Shown piece by piece: positions 1 through 7,730 of a stretch of DNA of 34,140 bases. The notes under the pieces were generated by a model. That model ran no database searches. It worked only from the letters and a program-made list of their open reading frames with translations, and was not told the DNA's origin. The translations under genes were made by a program, and so were the position numbers. The stretch comes from Dehalococcoidia bacterium (GTDB lineage: Bacteria; Chloroflexota; Dehalococcoidia; GIF9; AB-539-J10), in the NCBI GenBank assembly GCA_004376695.1, contig SOJB01000017.1, positions 1-34,140 of the forward strand, in the 5' to 3' direction. Numbering within the stretch: position 1 is the first letter of the stretch; the number at the start of each line of letters is the position of its first letter.

Positions 1-542
1 GTCATGGCAGGCGAATAGACTGCACCACCAGCAGTAGGCCCCATAATCGCGGAGAGCTGAGGGATAACTCCTGAAGCCGCCGAATTCCGGAAGAATATCT
101 GCCCATAGCCTGAAAGGGCATCAACACCCTCCTGAATCCGGGCTCCGCCGGAATCATTGAAGCCGACTATGGGAATACCACACTTCATAGCCAAATCCAT
201 TACCTTGCATATCTTCTTGGCATGCATCTCACCTAGTGTCCCACCCATGGAGGTGAAATCCTGGGAAAACGCACACACCTTGCGACCATCTACCGTCCCA
301 TATCCAGTGATGACTCCCTCTGCAGGAACGACAGCTTTATCCATGCCGAAGGAAGTAGCTCGATGCCGAACAAACAAATCAAGCTCGTGAAAGTTGCCAG
401 GGTCAAAAAACAGGTCGAGCCTTTCACGAGCAGTCAGTTTTCCCGATTTGCGCTGTTTCCCCACCCGTTCCGGACCTCCCATGGCCTTTTCTTTGTTTTC
501 CTTATCATTCAGTTCTCTCAATCTCTGAGCAACCGTGTCCAT
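1..542 (-). CDS. Acyl-CoA carboxylase carboxyltransferase subunit (propionyl-CoA carboxylase beta type), 5' part
   Basis: This is the N-terminal 180 codons of a biotin-dependent carboxyltransferase, cut by the left edge. The translation from the ATG at 542 begins MDTVAQRLRELNDKE and shows the family's crotonase-fold hallmarks: KLTARERLDLFFDPG near the start, AFSQDFTSMGGTLGEMHA, GFNDSGGARIQEG (acyl-CoA oxyanion-hole glycines) and GPTAGGAVYSPAM at the edge. These match the propionyl-/methylmalonyl-CoA carboxyltransferase family (PccB/MmdA), which moves CO2 between carboxybiotin and a short acyl-CoA. The start is supported by a GGGGGG-containing Shine-Dalgarno just upstream and by a promoter at 584-612. 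The exact substrate (acetyl, propionyl or methylmalonyl) cannot be read from this part, and the biotin carrier and carboxylase partners lie outside the window. Confidence 0.93.
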   Translation of the reverse strand, partial: MDTVAQRLRELNDKENKEKAMGGPERVGKQRKSGKLTARERLDLFFDPGNFHELDLFVRHRATSFGMDKAVVPAEGVITGYGTVDGRKVCAFSQDFTSMGGTLGEMHAKKICKVMDLAMKCGIPIVGFNDSGGARIQEGVDALSGYGQIFFRNSAASGVIPQLSAIMGPTAGGAVYSPAM

Positions 543-954
543 CAAATCCCCCCTTACTGGCTGAGTTCGCGACAAACCAGAATATCATAGCTCCGATCTG
601 CAACTAAAGCAACCTTGAGCCAGAAGACTGCCACCGGGACTCGCCAATTCTATTCCACCTGAGTCGCTTGAAATCGCCTCCGGTTCTCGTCCGCCTAACG
701 GCGCCTCGATTCTTGAGGAAATGACAGCCTTATCCACGGATATGCCCAGAGTCTTCTTCCATTAGGGCCTGGCTCTTGGGCTCACAGTTACGGGTGTTGC
801 GGGCGTTACGGGCAGTTGTGCTACTATGTTCCATGATTGCAGCTTGAGCTTGATTTCGGGCATGATGCCTACCATCAACCTAACTACAGAGCGAACCTGC
901 ACTCAGACCCAAGAGCTTGACAGCTTGGTTCAGAATGATAAGATGGAGGGGGCT
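543..954. other. Divergent intergenic region, 412 bp
   Basis: This gap separates the carboxyltransferase (minus) from cmk (plus). The only strong signal is the minus-strand promoter at 584-612. On the plus strand, TTGCGG at 797 and TACTAT at 822 could be a -35/-10 pair, but the 19-bp spacing is poor. The open frame running into cmk from 826 has no family resemblance before about 943, so I treat it as leader. No RNA gene was recognised. Confidence 0.6.
584..612 (-). promoter_or_regulatory. Sigma70-type promoter for the carboxyltransferase gene
   Basis: Read on the minus strand, TTGCTT (612-607) and TATGAT (589-584) are separated by exactly 17 bp. The -10 box lies about 42 bp upstream of the ATG at 542. 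Both boxes are one or two mismatches from consensus. Not experimentally shown. Confidence 0.55.
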
Positions 955-1623
955 TTGAAACCACAACTGATTGCGATAGACGGTCCTGTGGCAGTCGGCA
1001 AGAGCACTGTAGGCTCAGTGCTAGCAAGAAGACTGGGCTATGTTTTCTTCGATACAGGTATGATATATCGAGCGTTTACCTGGAAGGTTCTCGAATCAGG
1101 TGTTTCTCCGACAGACGAAGAGAAGATATGTCAGTTGGCAAACATGACCAAATTTGAGTTTGTCGCCGTACGGGAATGGCTTCTATCGCCCCTCATTGAT
1201 GGCGAAGATGTCTCCTCCAAGCTGCTTTGCCCTGAAGTAGAAGAACAGGTTCCCCTGACATCGAAGATAGGCGGAGTACGCCAAGCACTGGTATTGGAAC
1301 AGCGCAGATTGGCCAGGCGAGGAAAGGTGATCATGGCAGGCAGGGACATTGGCACAGTTGTCCTGCCCTGGGCAGAACTGAAGATCTTCCTCACCGCTCC
1401 CACCGAAGAGAGGGCCAAGCGCCGTTACAGGGAACTACTGGCGGGAGGGTTGAACGCGAGTCTAGAAACTGTGCTCAGCGACCTGAAGAGACGAGACGAG
1501 ATGGATATCCGTAGAGCCATCTCACCACTTAGACCCGCTGAGGATGCCATAATAGTCAATACAGAGGGACTTAGCCTAGAGCAAGTCGTGGACAGGATTT
1601 ACGCTCTGGCGGCAGATCTATGA
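955..1623 (+). CDS. cmk: Cytidylate kinase
   Basis: Phosphorylates CMP and dCMP with ATP for nucleic-acid and phospholipid precursor supply. From the TTG at 955 the protein is 222 residues, the usual Cmk length. It starts MKPQLIAIDGP and carries the P-loop GPVAVGKST (about residues 10-18), the CMP-binding stretch FFDTGMIYRA, GRDIGTVVLPWAELKIFLTA, and the C-terminal RRDEMDIRRAISPLRPAEDA. The TTG has a GGAGGGGG Shine-Dalgarno at 945-952. An in-frame ATG at 943 sits inside that Shine-Dalgarno, and the family homology begins only after it, so TTG is preferred. The stop overlaps the plsC start as ATGA, implying translational coupling. The cmk-plsC-ispH order is common in bacteria. Confidence 0.93.
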   Translation: MKPQLIAIDGPVAVGKSTVGSVLARRLGYVFFDTGMIYRAFTWKVLESGVSPTDEEKICQLANMTKFEFVAVREWLLSPLIDGEDVSSKLLCPEVEEQVPLTSKIGGVRQALVLEQRRLARRGKVIMAGRDIGTVVLPWAELKIFLTAPTEERAKRRYRELLAGGLNASLETVLSDLKRRDEMDIRRAISPLRPAEDAIIVNTEGLSLEQVVDRIYALAADL

Positions 1624-2270
1624 CGTTCTCTCAGAAGTTTGTCTCAACCGTATTCAGGCCTTTGCTCAATACTCTCTTCCGCTGGGAAGTAGTAGGAAGA
1701 GAAAATGTGCCCTTGACCGGTTCCCTCATACTGGCAGCCAACCACGTGCATGTCCTTGATCCCCTCTTTCTAGGGTTTGGCTTTCCACGCTGGATTAACT
1801 TCATAGCAAAGGAAGAACTCTTTCGATCTCCCTTTTTAGGACCCTGGCTTCGCTGGGCCGGATCCTTCTCCATACATCGCGGAGGGAAAATCAGGGAGAA
1901 ACAAGAGGTGCTTAAGAGCGCTACCGACGCACTGGAAAGAGGATCAATGCTCGGAGTGTTCCCGGAGGGCAGCCGAAGCCGCGACGGCAAACTTAGAAAG
2001 GGCAAACCAGGCTGCGCAGTTATAGCTTCGCAAGCAGGTGTTCCGATTCTTCCCGTCGGCATCGTCGGCACAGACAGGATTAAGGGCATAAGCTGGCTAT
2101 GGAAGCGTCCCGGCATAGTTGTCAACATCGGCAAACCTTTCAAGCTTCCTCCCACTCATGGCAAGGCGAGCAAATCGCAAAGGCGATTGCTGACCACACG
2201 AATAATGACGGAAATCGCCGCCCTTCTGCCGCCAGAATATCGAGGCGCATACAGAGAACATGAAGATTGA
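1620..2270 (+). CDS. plsC: 1-acyl-sn-glycerol-3-phosphate acyltransferase (PlsC family)
   Basis: A 216-residue acyltransferase that should acylate lysophosphatidic acid to phosphatidic acid at the membrane face. The catalytic HX4D motif is at residues 42-47 (HVHVLD) and the substrate-binding FPEGSRSRDG block at about 114-123, followed by the VPILPVGIVG stretch typical of the family. There is no clear transmembrane helix. The gene overlaps cmk by 4 nt and ispH by 11 nt, so the three are almost certainly co-translated. Acyl-donor specificity (acyl-ACP or acyl-CoA) cannot be inferred. Confidence 0.92.
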   Translation: MTFSQKFVSTVFRPLLNTLFRWEVVGRENVPLTGSLILAANHVHVLDPLFLGFGFPRWINFIAKEELFRSPFLGPWLRWAGSFSIHRGGKIREKQEVLKSATDALERGSMLGVFPEGSRSRDGKLRKGKPGCAVIASQAGVPILPVGIVGTDRIKGISWLWKRPGIVVNIGKPFKLPPTHGKASKSQRRLLTTRIMTEIAALLPPEYRGAYREHED

Positions 2271-3102
2271 GAAAGCTGAGAAACTGGGCCTGTGCTTCGG
2301 CGTCAGGCGAACCATCAAGCTGCTGAAAGAGGCGGTTGATAAGTATGGAGAGATAGAAACCCTTGGGCCTCTGGCACACAACCGCCTGCTCGTGGAAGCA
2401 TTGGCCGAGCTAGGAGTGAAGCCCATAAAGCATCTCGACGGAGTTCAAGGCAGATTCCTGGCTATCACAACTCATGGTGTAAGCCCACTGGTATTGTCTG
2501 AGATCATGGCTCGTCAGATTCATATCATTGACACCACCTGCCCGATAGTTCGCAAAGCGCAGGACACGGCCAAGGAACTAGCCGAGGCCGGTTTCGAGGT
2601 CGTCATCTTCGGGGAAGCACAGCACTCCGAGGTGAAAGGACTGCTAGGCTGTACAGGAGAGAAAGGTATAGCCGCTCTCAACATGAAGCAGATAGATAGC
2701 TGGGGAAAATCACCATCGCGCCTGGGCATTATCTCCCAGACAACCCAGACGCGAAGTGCCTTTATCGAATTTGTCGGGCAGCTTGTCGGTACGGTTGGTC
2801 CTGAGATCAAGGAAATGCGCCTGATCAACACTTTATGTCAAGTAACACAGGCGCAACAGGAGGCTGCCATGAGACTAGCTCGCAGAAGTCAACTAATGGT
2901 AGTGATAGGCGGTAGCAACAGTGCCAATACCAGGCACCTTGTCGAGACATGTTCATCTCTCGTGGAAACTCACCTGGTAGAAAGGGCAGACGAGGTTGAT
3001 GAATCCTGGTTCGCCGGCAAGCATCACGTTGGCATCACCGCAGGAGCCTCCACCCCAGATGAAGCTGTGGAGGAGTTGATAGCCAAGTTGAGGTCCTTAT
3101 GA
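2260..3102 (+). CDS. ispH: 4-hydroxy-3-methylbut-2-enyl diphosphate reductase (IspH/LytB)
   Basis: Last enzyme of the MEP isoprenoid pathway, reducing HMBPP to IPP and DMAPP with a 4Fe-4S cluster. The 280-residue protein has all three cluster cysteines: C12 (GLCFGV), C94 (DTTCP) and C193 (TLCQ). It also has the substrate histidines H40, H72 (THG) and H122 (QHSEVKG) with catalytic E124, the TTQT motif at 161-164, and the GGSNSANTRHL and AGASTP motifs. The ATG lies inside the plsC end with an 11-nt overlap. It shows that this organism makes isoprenoids by the MEP route. Confidence 0.96.
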   Translation: MKIEKAEKLGLCFGVRRTIKLLKEAVDKYGEIETLGPLAHNRLLVEALAELGVKPIKHLDGVQGRFLAITTHGVSPLVLSEIMARQIHIIDTTCPIVRKAQDTAKELAEAGFEVVIFGEAQHSEVKGLLGCTGEKGIAALNMKQIDSWGKSPSRLGIISQTTQTRSAFIEFVGQLVGTVGPEIKEMRLINTLCQVTQAQQEAAMRLARRSQLMVVIGGSNSANTRHLVETCSSLVETHLVERADEVDESWFAGKHHVGITAGASTPDEAVEELIAKLRSL

Positions 3103-3105
3103 TCT

Positions 3106-3453
3106 TCAGCCAAGCCCACCACTCAGTTGCCTGCCACCAATGAGGTGAAGATGAAGGTGAGGCACCTGCTGCCCCCCCTGAGAGCCGCAATTTATGACCA
3201 AGCGATACCCCCTTTCGGCTATCCCCTCCTTCTCAGCCAACTTTCTAGCTATCATTATTAGACGCCCGGCAAGCTCCTGCTGTCCTTCCATGAGCCGGGC
3301 AGCAGATGTTATGTGCGTTTTGGGAATGATCAGCACGTGTGTGGGTGCCTGAGGGAAGATATCTCTGAAGGCCACGAAATCTTCATCTTGATAGACTATA
3401 TCGCTAGGCACTTCCCCGGCAGCGATCCGACAGAAGATACATTCTTCAGGCAT
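3106..3453 (-). CDS. HIT-family nucleotide-binding protein (Hint/PKCI-like)
   Basis: A 115-residue histidine-triad protein. It begins MPEECIFCRIAAGEVPSDIVY, the standard Hint N terminus with a CxxC pair at 5 and 8. It includes FPQAPTHVLIIPKTHI and ends with the triad HLHLHLIGG (H99, H101, H103), so the catalytic histidines are intact. Family members hydrolyse purine nucleoside phosphoramidates; the cellular role is usually unclear. A GAAGGAA Shine-Dalgarno precedes the ATG. Its stop is only 3 bp from the convergent ispH stop, leaving no room for a terminator between them. Confidence 0.93.
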   Translation of the reverse strand: MPEECIFCRIAAGEVPSDIVYQDEDFVAFRDIFPQAPTHVLIIPKTHITSAARLMEGQQELAGRLIMIARKLAEKEGIAERGYRLVINCGSQGGQQVPHLHLHLIGGRQLSGGLG

Positions 3454-3508
3454 AGCCTGGTTCCTTCGACACGTTACATCTCCCTGTCATAAGTCCTCAA
3501 TCTGTTCC

Positions 3509-3524
3509 GAGTGTTTACACACTC
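3509..3524. repeat. Short inverted repeat between the HIT gene and nusA
   Basis: GAGTGT and ACACTC form perfect 6-bp arms around TTAC, in the divergent space upstream of both the HIT gene and nusA. It could be an operator or a chance palindrome; no regulator is encoded nearby. Confidence 0.3.
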
Positions 3525-3679
3525 CAAACCTAACATATCGTCTCCCGCATCGATTAACTGCTCATTATAGGCTATCCGGGCCGCCTTTTGCATTTTTCAC
3601 CCAGATATGATAAATTGAGTCAAAGGGATTCAGCCTGAAGGTGGGGATTACCCACTTTTTTGTTAATGGGAAACAGAGG

Positions 3680-5029
3680 ATGAAAACTGAACTTAAGGCT
3701 GCGATTACTCAGCTTTCGGCTGAGAGGAACTTGCCCAGAGAGGTGGTCCTGGCTGCTTTGGAATCGGCGCTGGCCTCGGCATACAAGAAGGATACAGCCG
3801 CTCCGGAACAAGATGTTCTGGTGAAAGTTGACCCTAACGCTGGCGAAATCGACTTCTATATTCAAAAGGTCGTCGTTGAGTCGGTTGTCAATCCAAATCG
3901 CGAAATCTCCGTCGATGAGGCTCGAAAACTGCGGCCTACGGCACAGATAGGCGATGTAGTAAGCATAGAATTCACGCCCAGGAGTATTGGCCGTATTGCT
4001 GCGCAAGCGGCAAAGCAGGTCGTGCTCCAGAGATTACGGGAGGCAGAGCAGCGCGTTGTTTATGAAGAGTTCACCAACAGAGAAGGAGACGTTGTTGCCG
4101 GCGCGATTCAGTTCATCGAACCTACGCGAATCTATGTCAGACTGAATAGGACCGAAGCGATACTGCCTTCGAATGAACAGGTTCATAATGAGCATTATCA
4201 CAGAGGCCAGCGACTTAAGTTCTATCTTCTCGAGATAGGCCAGGGGAGCAGAGGGCCTCAGATAATAGTCTCGCGCTCCCATCCGAACCTGATACGCCGG
4301 CTGTTTGAGCTCGAAATACCCGAAGTTCACAACGGGCTTGTGGAGTTAAAGGCCGTTGCCCGCGAGGCTGGACATCGGACCAAAGTGGCAGTGGCTACTA
4401 CTCAAGAAAACGTTGACCCTGTGGGTTGCTGCCTTGGTCCTCGGGGCATAAGGCTGCAGAGTATTCTCAATGAACTACATGGCGAGAAAATAGATGTAAT
4501 CCAGTGGCATAGCGACCCGAGGGTGTTCGTCTCTAACGCCCTCGGTCCGGCTCAGGTAGCAGGCACCAGGGTTGATGAGGAAAGAAGGGTGGCAACCGTG
4601 GTTGTCCCCGATAAGCAGCTGTCTCTAGCCATTGGCAAGGAGGGACAGAATGCCAGGTTAGCGGCAAAACTCACAGGCTGGCGGTTCGATATCAAGAGCG
4701 TCTCTGCGATCGAGGCTGAAAAGGCCATCGTACAAGAGCCAGAAACGGCAGCCGAAGCCCTTGTTCCTGAAATCGTAGAGGAGGAGTCACCCGAAGGAGA
4801 GCCGGTTGAGGAGACCGTTGTGGAGGAACCGATCGAATTTGCCGCCCTCTTCGAGGCCCCGCCTGAGACGCGTGAAGAGAAACCGATTCGCTTTGCCGAA
4901 GAGGTCTTACCGAGTACGTCGAAAGCAGAAAAGCCAGACAAGGCGAAAAGCGGCACCAAAGGTAAAGGAAGAGGAGCGAGACATAAAGAGCAAGCGGACG
5001 GTCTCTGGGTTGAAGAACTCGAGGAATAG
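3680..5029 (+). CDS. nusA: Transcription termination/antitermination factor NusA
   Basis: RNA-polymerase-associated elongation and termination factor. From the ATG at 3680 it is 449 residues. It has an N-terminal RNAP-binding domain (MKTELKAAITQLSAERNLP), an S1 domain with VAGAIQFIEPTRIYVRL, then the KH signature VDPVGCCLGPRGIR and a second KH ending in SLAIGKEGQNARLAAKLTGW. The last about 100 residues are a low-complexity tail, first Glu/Pro-rich and then Lys/Gly-rich, not a conserved domain. A GTG at 3641 would add 13 residues unlike the family. RimP, usually encoded just upstream, is absent. The 3' end overlaps ylxR by 20 nt. Confidence 0.95.
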   Translation: MKTELKAAITQLSAERNLPREVVLAALESALASAYKKDTAAPEQDVLVKVDPNAGEIDFYIQKVVVESVVNPNREISVDEARKLRPTAQIGDVVSIEFTPRSIGRIAAQAAKQVVLQRLREAEQRVVYEEFTNREGDVVAGAIQFIEPTRIYVRLNRTEAILPSNEQVHNEHYHRGQRLKFYLLEIGQGSRGPQIIVSRSHPNLIRRLFELEIPEVHNGLVELKAVAREAGHRTKVAVATTQENVDPVGCCLGPRGIRLQSILNELHGEKIDVIQWHSDPRVFVSNALGPAQVAGTRVDEERRVATVVVPDKQLSLAIGKEGQNARLAAKLTGWRFDIKSVSAIEAEKAIVQEPETAAEALVPEIVEEESPEGEPVEETVVEEPIEFAALFEAPPETREEKPIRFAEEVLPSTSKAEKPDKAKSGTKGKGRGARHKEQADGLWVEELEE

Positions 5030-5297
5030 GCATCTGCCTCAGCGTACTTGCATAGCTTGCCGGCGGATCGACGAGAAGAAGGGCTTGATTCGCCTGGTGC
5101 GCACCGGAGATGGAGTGGTCGAGGTAGACGTGTCTGGCAAGAAGGCAGGCAGGGGTGCTTACCTATGCCCCAGGAAAGCTTGTTGGGAAATGGCGCTAAA
5201 GAAGAATCGCTTGGAATATAACCTACGAACAAAACTTAGCGATGACAATCGCCAAATCTTAAGTGAGTATAGCCATAACTCGTTGGAGGAAAGCTAG
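5010..5297 (+). CDS. ylxR: YlxR family RNA-binding protein
   Basis: A 95-residue basic protein of the YlxR (DUF448) family, typically encoded between nusA and infB. It shows RTCIACRRIDEKKGLIRLVR, then GRGAYLCPRKACWEMALKKNRLE, the family's conserved cysteine and GRGAY(L/V)C features. The TTG at 5010 is chosen because it lies close before the first conserved residues; the frame is open much further upstream, but that part is the shadow of the nusA tail. The family is thought to bind RNA or help ribosome-associated or RNase P processes; the precise role here is not deducible. Confidence 0.9.
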   Translation: MKNSRNRHLPQRTCIACRRIDEKKGLIRLVRTGDGVVEVDVSGKKAGRGAYLCPRKACWEMALKKNRLEYNLRTKLSDDNRQILSEYSHNSLEES

Positions 5298-5299
5298 AT

Positions 5300-7051
5300 T
5301 TGAACGATAATAGATCGGAACTGAAGGAAGACATGCCGCAAGTTGAGCTTCCACCTTCCATAACTGTGAGGCAAATGGCCGAAGTGCTGAAAGTAGAGCC
5401 TGTGAAGATAATCAAACAGCTCATGCGCAAAGGCGTTATGGCCAATGTTAACCAGGCGATCGACTTCGATACAGCAAGTACAATAGCTGCGGAATTTGGC
5501 TATCATGCTAAAGCAGCAATAGAGCATAGAGCTTTACCTTCCCGAAAGGAAGAGGGAGAAGCGAAACTGTCAACTCGCCCTCCAGTGGTTACGGTCATGG
5601 GACATGTTGACCATGGCAAGACCACCCTCCTTGACGTCATCAGGAAGACCAATGTGACTGCTCAGGAGGCAGGAGCCATTACGCAACATATAGGTGCCTA
5701 CCAAACAGTGGTGGAGGGACGCAGAATCACCTTTTTGGATACGCCGGGACATGAGGCGTTCACCGCGATGAGGGCCCGTGGCGCACAGGCAACTGATATT
5801 GTAATCCTGGTAGTTGCTGCCGATGATGGCGTCATGCCCCAGACCGTGGAAGCTGTAGACCACGCCAAAGCTGCCAAGGTACCTATAGTCGTTGCCATCA
5901 ATAAGATTGACAAACCTGATGCTAATCCTGAGAATCTAAGGCAGCAGCTTGCCGATTTGGGCCTGGTCATCGAGGAGTGGGGTGGCGACACCGTCTGTGT
6001 ACCCATGTCAGCCAAGCAAGGACAAGGGGTATCAGATTTGTTGGAAAACCTATTCTTAGTTGCTGACATACTGGAACTGAAAGCTGATCCTGATAGCCCC
6101 GCAGAAGGAGTAATCATTGAGGCCAAGCTGGACAAAACTAAAGGTCCTTTGGCTACCTTTCTCGTTCAGAAAGGAACCCTTAGACGAGGCAATACTGTGG
6201 TAGCTGGCGATGCCTGGGGAAGAGTGAAAGCCATGTTTGATGACAAAGGAAAGCAAGTTCACAAAGCTGGGCCCTCAACTCCCGTAGAAATCCTCGGCTT
6301 GAATGAGGTGGCGAAATCAGGAGATGTTTTTGTTGTACTTCCCGATGAGCACCAAGCGCGAAGCATCGTAGAAAAGCAAAAACATACGAGGGCTCGCGCC
6401 ATCCTAAGTTTAAGTGCACTTTCGAGCCAAATAAGTGATGGCCAAATAAGGGAACTGAACATAGTTTTGAAGACGGATGTCCAGGGCAGCATTGAACCCA
6501 TAAAGACTTCACTGGAGAGGTTGGGCACAGAGAAGGCAAAAGCTAGGGTTATCCATGCTGCCAGCGGGAGTATCACAGAGAGTGATGTACTCCTGGCCTC
6601 AGCGTCAAAAGGCATTGTCATCGGTTTTAACACTCCTGCCTCTCCGGGAGCAATACAGTTAGCCAATACAGAAGCGGTGGGCATCCACCACTATGACGTG
6701 ATTTACAGGCTAGCAGAAGACATGGATAAGACATTGAAGGGGATGCTTGAGCCAACTTATGCTGAAGTACTTAGTGGGCGGGCTGAGGTGAGAGCTGTCT
6801 TCGCCAGCAGCAAGCTAGGCAAGATAGCTGGAGTATATGTTATGGAAGGGAAGATACGGAGGGATGCCCAGGTCAGGATACTGCGCCAAAACAAGGGTAT
6901 TGGCGAATCTCGGGTCTCCAGCCTGAAGCGTTTTACAGAGGACGTCGCTGAAGTCTCCGCTGGCCTCGAATGTGGCCTGGGGATAGAAGGAAGTGTCGAT
7001 TTTCAGGTTGGTGATATCGCTGAATTTTACCGAAAGGAAAGAGTAGGCTAA
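5300..7051 (+). CDS. infB: Translation initiation factor IF-2
   Basis: GTPase that places initiator fMet-tRNA on the ribosome. The 583-residue protein is a short-form IF2: a compact N-terminal IF2N-like domain (about residues 20-70, SITVRQMAEVLKVEP) is followed directly by the G domain. G1 GHVDHGKT is at 101-108, G3 DTPGH at 147-151, G4 NKID at 201-204 and G5 SAKQG follows, then the elongation-factor-like beta barrels and the C-terminal IF2 domains. The TTG start has GGAGGAAA at 5286-5293 upstream. It follows ylxR by 2 bp. Confidence 0.96.
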   Translation: MNDNRSELKEDMPQVELPPSITVRQMAEVLKVEPVKIIKQLMRKGVMANVNQAIDFDTASTIAAEFGYHAKAAIEHRALPSRKEEGEAKLSTRPPVVTVMGHVDHGKTTLLDVIRKTNVTAQEAGAITQHIGAYQTVVEGRRITFLDTPGHEAFTAMRARGAQATDIVILVVAADDGVMPQTVEAVDHAKAAKVPIVVAINKIDKPDANPENLRQQLADLGLVIEEWGGDTVCVPMSAKQGQGVSDLLENLFLVADILELKADPDSPAEGVIIEAKLDKTKGPLATFLVQKGTLRRGNTVVAGDAWGRVKAMFDDKGKQVHKAGPSTPVEILGLNEVAKSGDVFVVLPDEHQARSIVEKQKHTRARAILSLSALSSQISDGQIRELNIVLKTDVQGSIEPIKTSLERLGTEKAKARVIHAASGSITESDVLLASASKGIVIGFNTPASPGAIQLANTEAVGIHHYDVIYRLAEDMDKTLKGMLEPTYAEVLSGRAEVRAVFASSKLGKIAGVYVMEGKIRRDAQVRILRQNKGIGESRVSSLKRFTEDVAEVSAGLECGLGIEGSVDFQVGDIAEFYRKERVG

Positions 7052-7077
7052 CGATGCTTTCCGGATAGGAGACCCGA

Positions 7078-7425
7078 ATGAGCAGGCGAAGTGAACGAAC
7101 AAGCAAACTCATCCAGCGGGAAATCAGCGGACTGCTCGAGCGCGAGGTTAGTGACCCCAGGCTTAGCAGGCTTATCTCAGTAACAGAAGTGAGGCTGTCA
7201 CCCGATCTCAGGCATGCTAAGGTGTTTGTTAGCACGCTGGGTAGCGAGATAAACAAGGAGGATATGCTGGCAGGCTTTAACAAGGCTTCAGGATTCTTGC
7301 GCACGGAACTCGCATTGCACCTGAAATTGAGATATACCCCGCAACTCAGCTTTCATTATGATGATTCCATTGAGCGGGGAGCGAGGTTACTCAAGTTGAT
7401 CGGGGAACTAACCACCACTGAATAG
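7078..7425 (+). CDS. rbfA: Ribosome-binding factor A
   Basis: A 115-residue cold-shock and 16S maturation factor acting on 30S subunits. It begins MSRRSERTSKLIQREISGLL and contains SDPRLSRLISVTEVRLSPDLRHAKVFVS, the KH-fold core of RbfA, and ends with the LRYTPQLSFHYDDSIERGARLLKLI signature. AGGAG precedes the ATG. It sits 26 bp after infB and closes the nusA-ylxR-infB-rbfA operon; the usual downstream nrnA/truB/ribF genes are not here (ribF is at 26044). Confidence 0.95.
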   Translation: MSRRSERTSKLIQREISGLLEREVSDPRLSRLISVTEVRLSPDLRHAKVFVSTLGSEINKEDMLAGFNKASGFLRTELALHLKLRYTPQLSFHYDDSIERGARLLKLIGELTTTE

Positions 7426-7730
7426 CTGTATTCGTGTTCAACCGGGACTTCTTCGAAGGTATTGACATTGCGATATGCAAATATGTATAAATCGGCACAT
7501 GAAGAGAAACCTGAGTGCGTCCCTGTCCGAGATTCCGGTGGTTATCAGCGGATGCATGTGGCCCCAAATCCAGGGCAAAGAAACAGATGATAGATGCCCA
7601 GAGCAAGACCATTAAGGACGCGAAACGATCGATTCAGGGAGTCTGTTCTGTGCGCGGAACGGATGTATCTGGGACGGTTGGCGCTTGATTCACATAGCAG
7701 GTTCTCCTCAAACATAAAACGGAGGTGAGA
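7426..7730. other. 305-bp intergenic leader before the inositol-phosphate synthase
   Basis: It holds the promoter at 7462-7491 and then about 230 nt of apparent 5' leader. A 35-codon frame from the ATG at 7483 lacks a Shine-Dalgarno and overlaps the -10 box, so I do not call it. I recognise no known riboswitch or RNA gene. Confidence 0.5.
7462..7491 (+). promoter_or_regulatory. Sigma70-type promoter upstream of the inositol module
   Basis: A perfect TTGACA (7462-7467) is 18 bp from TATAAA (7486-7491). It is the best promoter between rbfA and the inositol-phosphate synthase, and would give a leader of about 230 nt. Confidence 0.6.

Noticed and set aside
157..590. Two plus-strand frames at the left end
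   Set aside because: Antisense to the well-supported carboxyltransferase.
826..954. N-terminal extension of cmk from 826
   Set aside because: No Shine-Dalgarno or homology; the P-loop protein begins at 955 with a strong Shine-Dalgarno.
4552..5232. 226-residue frame on the minus strand
   Set aside because: Ser/Pro/Arg-rich shadow of the low-complexity NusA tail and YlxR.
7483..7590. 35-codon leader peptide before the inositol-phosphate synthase
   Set aside because: Its ATG overlaps the promoter -10 box and has no Shine-Dalgarno.
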